This document shows, piece by piece, positions 31,895-38,715 of a stretch of 39,537 nt of DNA. The notes under the pieces are model-generated. The model was not told the origin of the DNA. It searched no databases and saw only the letters and a program-made list of their open reading frames with translations. How positions within the stretch are numbered: position 1 is the first letter of the stretch; each line of letters opens with the position of its first letter. A program made the position numbers and the translations under genes. The stretch spans positions 1 through 39,537 of IMG/VR virus record IMGVR_UViG_3300028840_001687; one strand, 5' to 3'. Source of the DNA: a virus.

Positions 31895-32292
31895 ACTAAA
31901 CTCCACTGAATCGGCTCCTTAAGGTAGGTCATAAGATATGAATTGGCTTGGCTGAAGTAACACCCACCAAGGAATCCATCCCGACTGGCTGATGGGGTAG
32001 CTCCGGTGAGTATGAGATTACATGAGGTGTCAATGAATTTCTGTTTGTCTTGCGCTTCATCCCCCCACAGCATATAGACAATGTGCTTATGTTTCTTGAG
32101 CTGCTCGAATGTATCCTCAGTTGCAAGGTTATCAAGAAGAAGTACCCCTTGCTTACGCCAGTGGGAGAGATTGTTAGTGTGTTTTAGATTCATCCCGAAC
32201 CCTAAGTCATTGTCAATCTCTTCGAAGACAACATCGAGATCAAGAATACAACCAACTATCACTACTTTAACATTATCAATTTCCATCTTCAT
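31891..32292 (-). CDS. Catalytically degenerate family 1 uracil-DNA glycosylase homologue (133 aa)
   Basis: It aligns along its length with the C-terminal two thirds of E. coli Ung: NVKVVIVG (for DVKVVILG), HWRKQGVLLLDNLATE (for SWARQGVLLLNTVLTV), IVYMLWGDEAQDKQKFID, DGFLGGCYFSQANSYL and a final EPIQWSL (for TPIDWM). Every catalytic element is lost: GQDPYH (with the catalytic Asp and base-stacking Tyr) reads GCILDL, the Asn of LLLNT is Asp, the HPSPLS His is Thr in GATPSAS, and the Phe-bearing uracil pocket loop is deleted. The N-terminal 55 or so residues are also absent. It is therefore not an active glycosylase. It lies between the exonuclease and polymerase genes, so a structural role at the replisome is likely. 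Confidence 0.85.
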   Translation of the reverse strand: MKMEIDNVKVVIVGCILDLDVVFEEIDNDLGFGMNLKHTNNLSHWRKQGVLLLDNLATEDTFEQLKKHKHIVYMLWGDEAQDKQKFIDTSCNLILTGATPSASRDGFLGGCYFSQANSYLMTYLKEPIQWSLV

Positions 32293-32512
32293 AATATTCC
32301 ACCAAGGTAAATCTATGTGTTACGTCCTCCCAACTTGTAGAACTTGACACACCAATACCTCCTCGAACTGAATTCCACGTTAGGCCACTCGTAACAGAAA
32401 TTAAATAGCTATCAGATGTGCATAAGTAAATTTCACCTGTAACCAGATTTTTATACAAGTTCCCAGCAATGAGATTAAGATCTTTATTAGGTTGAGATTG
32501 AATAACTTTCAT
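32276..32512 (-). CDS. Hypothetical beta-rich protein (78 aa)
   Basis: AGAGGA precedes the ATG. Sequence pattern of short beta strands (NLYKNLVTGEIYLCTSDSYLISVTSG, VTHRFTLVEYYED) with many Ser and Thr, suggesting a small beta-sheet fold. Overlaps the UDG-like gene by 17 bases. Not recognised. Confidence 0.63.
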   Translation of the reverse strand: MKVIQSQPNKDLNLIAGNLYKNLVTGEIYLCTSDSYLISVTSGLTWNSVRGGIGVSSSTSWEDVTHRFTLVEYYEDGN

Positions 32513-32523
32513 TGGTTTTTCCT

Positions 32524-33030
32524 CTACTTATCGTATCTCTGTACATCCGTCATCAGATCCTTGAAGATGAGGTGTTGTATCTCCACATCCTCTTGGCATC
32601 TGTATAACATTTCAGGAGAAAACTTAGACCAGTCTTCATGCTCAGGCTTGCTTCTCCCGAACCTCATACCATATGCCTCAACCGAATGAGGAGCTGGCTG
32701 TCCTTTCCAACCATATGGAACCTTCTGGTCTGGCCTCAACATCTTGGAAAGGATGAGGGTATCAATCACCCTGGGGATTGGGAGATCGACACCCAGCACC
32801 TTCTTAATTAACCAGCGATCATAAGCAATTCCATTATGCATAGTCCAAGTGTCATGCTGCAGGGCTAGGGATAAATCCTTGAGCGTCTTATCACCCTCAT
32901 CCAGTCTGTCAGGATTATCATAATACCTTACTATCTTACCAGTGCTGGTATTCTTGGTAACACAGCACCAGATTCTATCAGCTATAGGTCTTAGGTTATT
33001 AGCTTCAAAGTCAGCTATCAATATTGCCAT
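32524..33030 (-). CDS. DNA polymerase 3'-5' exonuclease domain as a separate protein (168 aa)
   Basis: Corresponds to the N-terminal proofreading domain of T7 gp5. ExoI ILIADFEANNL (residues 3-13, DxE), ExoII TMHNGIAYDRWLI near residue 64, DTLILSKMLRPDQK near 88, HSVEAYGMRFG near 115 and ExoIII YRCQEDVEIQHLI near 143 are intact, so it should be active. It ends where the exonuclease domain of T7 polymerase ends. The polymerase domain follows about 1.1 kb downstream after four intervening ORFs. The start overlaps the peptidase gene by 13 bases. Confidence 0.92.
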   Translation of the reverse strand: MAILIADFEANNLRPIADRIWCCVTKNTSTGKIVRYYDNPDRLDEGDKTLKDLSLALQHDTWTMHNGIAYDRWLIKKVLGVDLPIPRVIDTLILSKMLRPDQKVPYGWKGQPAPHSVEAYGMRFGRSKPEHEDWSKFSPEMLYRCQEDVEIQHLIFKDLMTDVQRYDK

Positions 33031-34010
33031 GTATTGTAACCCATTGATCTTTGAGCCTCCTCCCTATCCCACTTCGTGGTCTCCAAGTGGACAAGAATCT
33101 CAGCTGCAATTTCCGGATAGTCTCGACACAAGTCATACAACTCATCATAGGTGAGTTGCCTATTCCCATCACCAAGATTATACGAGCTGTAACCATCACT
33201 GTAGCCATGTTTCCTATCACTCGATACTTGGTTAGGCCACCCGATTGATCGCACTGTAGGCAGCGTCTCCCAGTCCACAGCAATGCATGCTTCAAGTAGT
33301 TCTGAAGCAAAATCTACATCCAGAGTTTCATATACTGTGTGTTCATCCAAATACCCTACGCTTATGTTGGTGCATTCAGGAATAAGGTCGATGTAATTTG
33401 CTGTGTCTGTGTATACTCCACTGGCCGGCGCCATCTTCAGATTACGATTAGCCATGAACAACCGTTCACCAAGAGCAACAGCAAACTCATCACTGCAACA
33501 GACCCTCCCCATCTGAGAGGTGATGATATCTCCTACCCCTCTTCGGTCAAAGGCAATCGCCCTGTTAATTCCTTTTAAGAGGCTTGGATTATTATCCGCT
33601 ATATGGTGTGACCCGATACCACCACACTCCTCGCCTCGATGAAAGATGTATAGGCCTGGGACACCAGCTTCAATCATATTCAGCATAATCCACACGCCTA
33701 CACCATCATCAGCACCAAGACAATCATCATCATATTCTGGCGTACTTTCATCCTGTTCCTTCATGAGGACATTAGGCCCATCAATCAAGAAGATCTTTTG
33801 TCGGCCATCCTCCACATGCACTGTATCAGTGTGAGAGCTGAACAAAGTTGTAGGGTTATCCCCCACTGTTACCCAGAAGTTTCCTTCAATGTCAAACTTA
33901 ACATTGTCTAAGGGGGCTATGAATCTGTTCAAAAACTCCCATTCACTATCACTTCCATAATCCCTTTTGTATGAGAGTATATCGAATAATCTTCCAACAT
34001 CATGATGCAT
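33018..34010 (-). CDS. Clan MH metallopeptidase (M20/M28/M42-like, 330 aa)
   Basis: Zinc peptidase with a complete ligand set: FSSHTDTVHV (HxD, near residue 60), CLGADDGVGVWIML (bridging Asp, near 97), IFHRGEECGGIGSHH (catalytic Glu and metal Glu, near 122), AIAFDRRGVGD (Asp, near 152) and LDEHTVYETLDVD (His, near 234). These enzymes remove N-terminal residues or cleave small peptides. It lies directly after the 490-aa zinc-knuckle protein, and its end overlaps the exonuclease gene. A phage role could be processing of a peptide made by the neighbour or detaching host peptide tags; this is inference. Confidence 0.85.
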   Translation of the reverse strand: MHHDVGRLFDILSYKRDYGSDSEWEFLNRFIAPLDNVKFDIEGNFWVTVGDNPTTLFSSHTDTVHVEDGRQKIFLIDGPNVLMKEQDESTPEYDDDCLGADDGVGVWIMLNMIEAGVPGLYIFHRGEECGGIGSHHIADNNPSLLKGINRAIAFDRRGVGDIITSQMGRVCCSDEFAVALGERLFMANRNLKMAPASGVYTDTANYIDLIPECTNISVGYLDEHTVYETLDVDFASELLEACIAVDWETLPTVRSIGWPNQVSSDRKHGYSDGYSSYNLGDGNRQLTYDELYDLCRDYPEIAAEILVHLETTKWDREEAQRSMGYNTWQY

Positions 34011-34013
34011 ATA

Positions 34014-35486
34014 TTACTCCTCTTCCTCATCTTCAATATTTTCCGCAGCCCAGCTCTCGTAAGAAGTTTGCAGAATATAATCTTCATCACCATCAGAGCT
34101 AGTGACATGCATCACGTCACCATCATCTGGCAACAGATAGTCCTGTTCCCATTCTGAATAATGACATTTATTATCCAGGAAATAATCATCATGATAATTA
34201 GAATACATAATATCATCATCAATTAGATCTGAGTGAAAGTGTTGACGATGATAATAAGAATACACTGCATCATCTACGTGTACCAGCTCAGAGGACCAAA
34301 TACCTGAAAAACTTACAGACGTGACGGCCATTACATAATACTCACCTATGCAATATTCACATAGCAACTCACCACTGGCCGCTTCAGTAAGAGACTCTGA
34401 ATTAAAGGATGCACAACAATGAGAACATTCAGCTGTATCGGTGTGTGTTACCCCTGAAGTGTCATCGGCATAAAAATCACATATATCAGAAACACGCCAC
34501 CAATCCCCATCATCTGCAATACCAGATTCCCCATCAATATATGGCATATAATACTCAGTGGAATATGCTTCATACACCCTAACCTTCTTTAATCTGCAAC
34601 CCAACAAGTCACCTGACTTGTAGCCCTTGTTGATGAGGAGATCCTCAAGCTGTTCATTGCCATAGACAACACTGAATTCTTTGCTCTTTACGTTGATTAG
34701 GGCTCGAGCATATAGTTTTTGATTTTTCTTATCTCCCAAGTATGCCAGTTTGATGTCAGGACTGTCATACACACATGCCGGGTGATGCTCGCCAGGGAAT
34801 GAATGATCACTATCCATGCAACTAGTGAAGCCTACATGCTCCCAGAGATAAATATCTTCTATCTCCGCACCACTTGCAAGATTCAATTCCAGGCTCCCAT
34901 ATTTTGCCATGAACTCATTGGCTGCATCCTTCACTTGTACGGGATTGAGATCAGTGTATCGGTTTAAAAACTTACCAATCTTCATTACAATCTGTCGATC
35001 TTCTCTCCCATGACGTGCGCTTGGCGTGAAACTCACCATACCTGGATTACTTTTTGAGACATGAGGGAAGAGCAGAGGGTCTACACTATCATGAAGATAC
35101 CCAGATAATACATCCCCCCTATAGGAAACTTCAAATTTATAGCCTACCTCTACCTCTACCTCTCTCTCTATCTTAGCAAGAGCGTTAAGTTCAATCCATC
35201 GATACTTATCTTCATCTGGGCAGGACCCTTTCATCCTCATCCATTCCCTCCACATCCAGAAGTTATCTTCATTGATAAATCCAAATACCTTAAAGGGGCT
35301 CCATTGATGCTTTAATGTAGAGATTAGAAAAATATTATGGTTCCATGGATAGCTCATCTCCACATCCATGTAGCTATACATATATTCCTCCCGCTCTACC
35401 CACTCACGGCCTAGTACTATAGAAAAACGATAATCACCGTATGCTTCCAGGAACTGCTCTTCAGAAGTAAGTCTTTTGTTAGTCAT
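34014..35486 (-). CDS. Unrecognised 490-aa protein with zinc knuckle and acidic tail
   Basis: The ATG overlaps the ACP-like stop by eight bases. Residues 1-150 are rich in Trp and Tyr; a central segment GREDRQIVMKIGKFLNRYTDLNP (about 180-205) and WEHVGFTSCMDSDHSF are the most motif-like parts. A CSHCCASFNSES...LLCEYCIGEYY zinc knuckle sits near residues 360-390, followed by alternating YxYYH and YSNYHDDYF Tyr/His/Asp-rich segments and an EEDEEEE-like end. I recall related large proteins in other phages but no function. Its neighbours are an ACP-like protein and a metallopeptidase. Confidence 0.75.
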   Translation of the reverse strand: MTNKRLTSEEQFLEAYGDYRFSIVLGREWVEREEYMYSYMDVEMSYPWNHNIFLISTLKHQWSPFKVFGFINEDNFWMWREWMRMKGSCPDEDKYRWIELNALAKIEREVEVEVGYKFEVSYRGDVLSGYLHDSVDPLLFPHVSKSNPGMVSFTPSARHGREDRQIVMKIGKFLNRYTDLNPVQVKDAANEFMAKYGSLELNLASGAEIEDIYLWEHVGFTSCMDSDHSFPGEHHPACVYDSPDIKLAYLGDKKNQKLYARALINVKSKEFSVVYGNEQLEDLLINKGYKSGDLLGCRLKKVRVYEAYSTEYYMPYIDGESGIADDGDWWRVSDICDFYADDTSGVTHTDTAECSHCCASFNSESLTEAASGELLCEYCIGEYYVMAVTSVSFSGIWSSELVHVDDAVYSYYHRQHFHSDLIDDDIMYSNYHDDYFLDNKCHYSEWEQDYLLPDDGDVMHVTSSDGDEDYILQTSYESWAAENIEDEEEE

Positions 35487-35706
35487 AGCAATGTTCCTCC
35501 ACGAGGTTGATAAGCTCTCCTACAGTTTGAGGCTGATTGTTATATGGTATCTCCATATCCAGTTCGTCCTCAATATCCATGATAAGATTGTCAATGCAGG
35601 AATACGTCATTGCATAGTCATACTCAAAGGTATCACCAATGTCAATCTCTTCCCGGAGAAGGCCGGTATGTGAACAGATAATGTCATAAATATAATTAAT
35701 ATTCAT
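35479..35706 (-). CDS. Acyl carrier protein-like, Ser replaced by Tyr (75 aa)
   Basis: GGAAG precedes the ATG. The four-helix ACP pattern is clear: helix I YIYDIICSHTG, REEIDIGDTFEYDYAM, then the helix II stretch YSCIDNLIMDIEDELDMEIP aligning gap-free with the ACP segment [21 protein letters not shown], and a final QTVGELINLVEEH for TTVQAAIDYINGH. The serine that takes phosphopantetheine aligns with Tyr, although a Ser follows at the next position. It could be a scaffold or a decoy rather than a true carrier. The next gene is the 490-aa protein. Confidence 0.7.
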   Translation of the reverse strand: MNINYIYDIICSHTGLLREEIDIGDTFEYDYAMTYSCIDNLIMDIEDELDMEIPYNNQPQTVGELINLVEEHCYD

Positions 35707-35786
35707 CTTAATACTTCCAGATATAGTGTATAAGAAATAGGATGTAAAAGTTGTACAGACTAGAGGTACTACTACCGGTGTAAAGA

Positions 35787-36035
35787 CTATGACACTACCT
35801 CTATCCTTACAAACCCCTCAGGGCCAGAGAATGAATAAGACCTGTTTACCCAAGTGGTAGGAGCATTCAGATAAGAAAACATCTTACCATACTGTACGAT
35901 GCAATCGCATCTTCCTGTCATATCAAAGGCCAGTTGCATCGCATCCAAACTGATGTCATCCCCTATCCGTTTCACTCCATGGAAATGGTGTGACACTTTA
36001 CTGGTAGCAGTAGTGTGTGTGACAACAATCTTCAC
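35787..36035 (-). CDS. Hypothetical protein (82 aa)
   Basis: Coupled to the upstream gene (ATGA). Small beta-rich protein with HHFHGVKRIGDD and an aromatic segment APTTWVNRSYSFSGPEG. Unknown. An 80-base gap separates it from the ACP-like gene. Confidence 0.62.
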   Translation of the reverse strand: MKIVVTHTTATSKVSHHFHGVKRIGDDISLDAMQLAFDMTGRCDCIVQYGKMFSYLNAPTTWVNRSYSFSGPEGFVRIEVVS

Positions 36036-36280
36036 AGTACCACCTCCACCAGATCAGACAGGCTCGGGATGACAGTGAGACCATTAGGAGTGAGGGCCTT
36101 AGCGTTGCTAATCTTTTTAGCTCGCAACCCCTTGTCCTTGGTGGATTTTGATGGCACCTTTCTGCCACGCTGCAGGCACATACCAGTGTGAACGAAATCC
36201 ACTCCCACCCAGACACGGCTATAAGGAATGGTGATGGTTTTAACGATACCGGCGTTGTTGAATGCTTGTTTCAGGTTCAT
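36032..36280 (-). CDS. Hypothetical basic protein (82 aa)
   Basis: GGAGA precedes the ATG. Basic centre GRKVPSKSTKDKGLRAKKISN between beta-like ends (IVKTITIPYSRVWVGVDF and LTVIPSLSDLVEVV). May bind nucleic acid; unknown. Confidence 0.62.
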   Translation of the reverse strand: MNLKQAFNNAGIVKTITIPYSRVWVGVDFVHTGMCLQRGRKVPSKSTKDKGLRAKKISNAKALTPNGLTVIPSLSDLVEVVL

Positions 36281-36293
36281 GGTGTATCTCCGA

Positions 36294-36386
36294 TTAGAGG
36301 ATGAGGTAGATGGTGAATGCCAGCCACAAAGTGAAGGCGATCAATACCAGGATGTCAGCCAGTGAATTTCCGCGTTGATTAGTCAT
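36294..36386 (-). CDS. Single-TM micropeptide (30 aa)
   Basis: AGGAG about 12 bases upstream of the ATG; overlaps the preceding ORF by eight bases. Sequence MTNQRGNSLADI followed by one hydrophobic helix (LVLIAFTLWLAFTIYLIL) to the end: a classic membrane micropeptide. Confidence 0.6.
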   Translation of the reverse strand: MTNQRGNSLADILVLIAFTLWLAFTIYLIL

Positions 36387-36555
36387 GCCAATAGGCTCCT
36401 AAAATTATACCGAGTGGAGGGAAAGCTATGCCTATACATCTTGCAATCCATAGCGGAGTAACTTCCGACAGTTCATAGGAGAAAACCGCAAGGACGTTGT
36501 AAATGTACAGGCAATAGCAGGTGAGGGTGAGCAAATCTACAAGGATGGTGGTCAT
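36379..36555 (-). CDS. Small two-TM membrane protein (58 aa)
   Basis: ATG overlaps the upstream stop (ATGA), AAGGAG upstream. Two hydrophobic segments, ILVDLLTLTCYCLYIYNVL and ARCIGIAFPPLGIILGAYW. Unknown early membrane protein. Confidence 0.64.
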   Translation of the reverse strand: MTTILVDLLTLTCYCLYIYNVLAVFSYELSEVTPLWIARCIGIAFPPLGIILGAYWHD

Positions 36556-36719
36556 GGGGGTCTCCTTGAGTCCTTTAGGTAGAACTCTCTCCGATTTGAT
36601 AAGATGTCCTCAAGGACTTCACGCAAAGCCTCAGCTTCTTCAGGGGTTTGTAAGGGGAGATAGATGCCATCCTTACAGATGACTACTCTCCCCTTAGTTT
36701 CTCGCCAGGATAAGCTCAC
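36552..36719 (-). CDS. Hypothetical protein, GTG start (55 aa)
   Basis: GTG overlaps the preceding TGA (GTGA). Beta strands at the start (WRETKGRVVICKDGIYLPLQ), then an acidic helix (EEAEALREVLEDILSN). The last codons contain the AGGAG ribosome site of the next gene. Confidence 0.62.
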   Translation of the reverse strand: MSLSWRETKGRVVICKDGIYLPLQTPEEAEALREVLEDILSNRREFYLKDSRRPP

Positions 36720-36910
36720 AGAGGCTTCATTCTGTATTCAATGAGGCGACGATAATAGTGAGTGACATTCCCAAAGATGTCTTCCCAATATTCATCCTGC
36801 CCAACACCCTCATACCGATACTTACGGGTGTATCGGTGATACTTCTGGGAATTGTGCCGGAACAAAAGAGCTGAGAAAGGAGGGCGTTGTGTTTTTATCA
36901 ATATGTTCAT
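36716..36910 (-). CDS. Hypothetical basic protein (64 aa)
   Basis: ATG overlaps the previous stop (ATGA). Very rich in Arg, Tyr and His (FRHNSQKYHRYTRKYRYEG), net positive. Unknown. Confidence 0.62.
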   Translation of the reverse strand: MNILIKTQRPPFSALLFRHNSQKYHRYTRKYRYEGVGQDEYWEDIFGNVTHYYRRLIEYRMKPL

Positions 36911-37074
36911 TCTGAATCTCCAGATTTGGTTTTGTAAAGTTTGATTGACTTAACAGGGGGCTCATCGAGCTTCTCATAAATCTCAATCAGTGTGTAGGTC
37001 ATCATCTCCCTTACACATATGTCATAACCTCCGCTGTGCACCCAGCAATGAGATGGCGCCAACTGTACATACAT
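36907..37074 (-). CDS. Hypothetical protein (55 aa)
   Basis: TGATG overlap with the upstream gene and ATGA with the next. Begins MYVQLAPSHCWVHSGGYD and ends in a basic segment (SIKLYKTKSG). Unknown. Confidence 0.6.
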   Translation of the reverse strand: MYVQLAPSHCWVHSGGYDICVREMMTYTLIEIYEKLDEPPVKSIKLYKTKSGDSE

Positions 37075-37268
37075 CAGTTTCTTACCTCATTGGTGCGTCT
37101 GTCGAGTCTTTCCTCCAGCTCCAACACCCACCAGACATCAATCAATTCATGGAAAAAGAATTGATCGACCAGAAACCGAGCCTCCATATAGTTCTCGGTA
37201 TGGGTATAGACAAGGGTATTTACGAGTTGTCCATGTTCATAGACATCGCGCATTACATGATAGTACAT
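37074..37268 (-). CDS. Hypothetical protein, paralogue of upstream gene (64 aa)
   Basis: Begins MYYHVMRDVYEHGQLV and contains YMEARFLVDQFFFHEL, matching YYVERWKTGEDGHV and YMEAAIAVDVFEWLSEN in the gene just upstream at the same spacing. The two are probably a tandem duplication. Beta-hairpin then helix architecture. Unknown function. Confidence 0.64.
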   Translation of the reverse strand: MYYHVMRDVYEHGQLVNTLVYTHTENYMEARFLVDQFFFHELIDVWWVLELEERLDRRTNEVRN

Positions 37269-37462
37269 CAGCTGTTCTCCACTTTTATATGATATTCAAT
37301 GTCAGGATTGTTTTCTGACAACCATTCAAACACATCGACAGCTATTGCAGCCTCCATATAGGTGTCATAATAGGAGCAATGGCAGAGCTGGCGAGGGATG
37401 ATGGTCTTTCTTACATGCCCATCCTCGCCTGTCTTCCACCGTTCCACATAATACTTCTTCAT
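37268..37462 (-). CDS. Hypothetical protein, tandem paralogue (64 aa)
   Basis: Same layout as the following gene: an N-terminal strand MKKYYVERWKTGEDG, then the shared YMEAAIAVDVF helix near residue 35, then a beta strand. The TA stop base is shared with the next ATG. Unknown function. Confidence 0.64.
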   Translation of the reverse strand: MKKYYVERWKTGEDGHVRKTIIPRQLCHCSYYDTYMEAAIAVDVFEWLSENNPDIEYHIKVENS

Positions 37463-37632
37463 GGGGACCTCTTCCTCTCAATTTTAAGGAACCAATTATA
37501 GAGGGCAGACATCAGATAAGGATACTTATCCCACCTGTTATGAGTCCCTCTTATCCCCGTGAGTGCCACTACGACTGTCATATACGCACCCCACAGTCGT
37601 AAAGATCTTTTAAACCTTTCATCCTGTTGCAT
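37459..37632 (-). CDS. Small single-TM protein (57 aa)
   Basis: ATG at 37632 overlaps the end of the upstream membrane gene by 14 bases; TGA shares ATGA with the next gene. Basic N-terminus (DERFKRSLRLWG), a short hydrophobic stretch (AYMTVVVALTGI), then basic residues. Weakly membrane-like. Confidence 0.55.
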   Translation of the reverse strand: MQQDERFKRSLRLWGAYMTVVVALTGIRGTHNRWDKYPYLMSALYNWFLKIERKRSP

Positions 37633-37792
37633 TTAACCACCCCATAGATGCTATGAATACCGTTGTCCACACGGAAAAATTGCGGATATACATTTTCTTG
37701 TTTTGTTTTGCGAAAATCATAGCCACGGCATTCAGCAGAGCGGGGAATAACACAATCGCCCTGGCAATGATAACGAATGCTTCAAAATACAT
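37619..37792 (-). CDS. Small two-TM membrane protein (57 aa)
   Basis: Start at ATG 37792 (MYFEAFVIIARAIVLF) with GAGGTG upstream. Two hydrophobic segments separated by AKQNKKMYIRN. It follows the outer-membrane-type gene. Confidence 0.62.
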   Translation of the reverse strand: MYFEAFVIIARAIVLFPALLNAVAMIFAKQNKKMYIRNFSVWTTVFIASMGWLNATG

Positions 37793-37803
37793 AATCACCT
37801 CAT

Positions 37804-38199
37804 TCAAAAAGTTATAGAGTATTCAAGAGACACCACACTGTCAACCTTCCAGCCACTCTCAAGCTCAACAGGTGGAATATAACCGAGCCTCACCCCTTTG
37901 TATTGGATGATAGCCCGAGCGGCCGGAACAACACTGTCACGGTAGCCGTCCACGACACCGAAATGCACCCCTGCAAACAGATCTTTCCTGTTGTCAGTGG
38001 TTAGGAGGAAACCAGCATGCTTGCTTATGGTGTATAGAGAGTTGTGATAGGCCCCAATAGAAGCCCTCCAGTGGTCGCTGATGGTACATTCGACAGCAAC
38101 CCCGGGATTGGATTCATTGTACTTCTCCAGCTCTCCCAGACCGTCATGGGTTAGGTGTAGGGAAGCAATCGACAGAGTGAGCGCAATAGAGAGGCACAT
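37804..38199 (-). CDS. Exported outer-membrane beta-barrel-like protein (131 aa)
   Basis: AGGAG lies upstream of the ATG. A hydrophobic leader (MCLSIALTLSIASL) resembles a signal peptide, although it lacks the usual N-terminal Lys/Arg. The body shows alternating short beta strands (ASIGAYHNSLYTISKHAGF, FAGVHFGVVDGY, RAIIQYKGVRLGYIPP) and ends VVSLEYSITF, with hydrophobic residues at positions -1, -3, -5, -7 and -9 and a terminal Phe: the beta-barrel recognition signal used by BAM. It is reminiscent of small PagP-like or phage-encoded outer-membrane proteins. A likely role is altering the cell surface early in infection, for example superinfection exclusion. Confidence 0.66.
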   Translation of the reverse strand: MCLSIALTLSIASLHLTHDGLGELEKYNESNPGVAVECTISDHWRASIGAYHNSLYTISKHAGFLLTTDNRKDLFAGVHFGVVDGYRDSVVPAARAIIQYKGVRLGYIPPVELESGWKVDSVVSLEYSITF

Positions 38200-38257
38200 G
38201 ATATTCTCCTAATCTTTCTTAAACCAAATTAAACCTATCTGATCGGGGGTGGACTTT

Positions 38258-38419
38258 TCATTTTAATTTCTCTTCAAAAGTCCCGAACTCTATGCTCTCC
38301 TCAATCGAGAGAATAGCCATGTGTCCAAAGGCATAGACAAAAGCCAGACAAGCCACCAGGAACAGGACGTTAGCCCAATTCAGACTATACCACCACTTAC
38401 GAAATTTACTTACAGGCAT
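38258..38419 (-). CDS. Small single-TM protein (53 aa)
   Basis: ATG at 38419 with GAGGAG seven bases upstream. Basic, aromatic N-terminus (SKFRKWWYSLNW), one TM helix (VLFLVACLAFVYAFGHMAIL), acidic C-terminus (EESIEFGTFEEKLK). Orientation rules suggest N-in, C-out. Confidence 0.64.
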   Translation of the reverse strand: MPVSKFRKWWYSLNWANVLFLVACLAFVYAFGHMAILSIEESIEFGTFEEKLK

Positions 38420-38456
38420 TGGAATTCTCCTCTTCTCGATCAATCCAGTTAATCAT
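38406..38456 (-). CDS. Possible 16-residue leader peptide behind a duplicated start region
   Basis: ATG at 38456 lies in the repeated ribosome-site/start segment; the frame reads MINWIDREEENSNACK and stops inside the next gene. It carries the GAGGAG of that gene, so it may couple translation or be a remnant of a truncated gene. Confidence 0.3.
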   Translation of the reverse strand: MINWIDREEENSNACK

Positions 38457-38470
38457 CGTCTTGTCTCCCC
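38451..38470 (-). repeat. Direct repeat, copy 1 of a 20-bp translation-initiation segment
   Basis: Identical 20 bases occur here and at 38710-38729 (minus strand GGGGAGACAAGACG then ATGATT): ribosome site, spacer and first two codons. The two copies flank the 75-aa gene at 38488-38715. Confidence 0.85.
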
Positions 38471-38487
38471 TTTGTAGGCTGGTATCG

Positions 38488-38715
38488 TTATGCGTACAAA
38501 GTCCGCATCAGTTCAGCCACCATACTCTGTACCTTGGCATGGAAGATGTAATCGTTTCGGTATCTATCAACGGCTACGTCCATCGCTTCTTGTACTTCCC
38601 CGGGGTCCCAAGACATGCCGCCGCGCTTATCTGCCTCATCAAAAAAGTGCAGTTGTCTGGTAACGGTTCTGGTAAGCAACTCAATCGTATGTTTTTTTGT
38701 GCGTTTATCAATCAT
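38488..38715 (-). CDS. Hypothetical protein (75 aa)
   Basis: Starts from the second copy of the repeated GGGGAG...ATGATT segment. Helical and charged; contains MSWDPGEVQEAMDVAVDRYRND. Unknown. Confidence 0.64.
   Translation of the reverse strand: MIDKRTKKHTIELLTRTVTRQLHFFDEADKRGGMSWDPGEVQEAMDVAVDRYRNDYIFHAKVQSMVAELMRTLYA

Noticed and set aside
35720-35748. Promoter TTTACA-17-TATATC before the ACP-like gene
   Set aside because: The hexamers fit, but the start point would fall after the gene's own ribosome site, leaving it leaderless, so chance is more likely.
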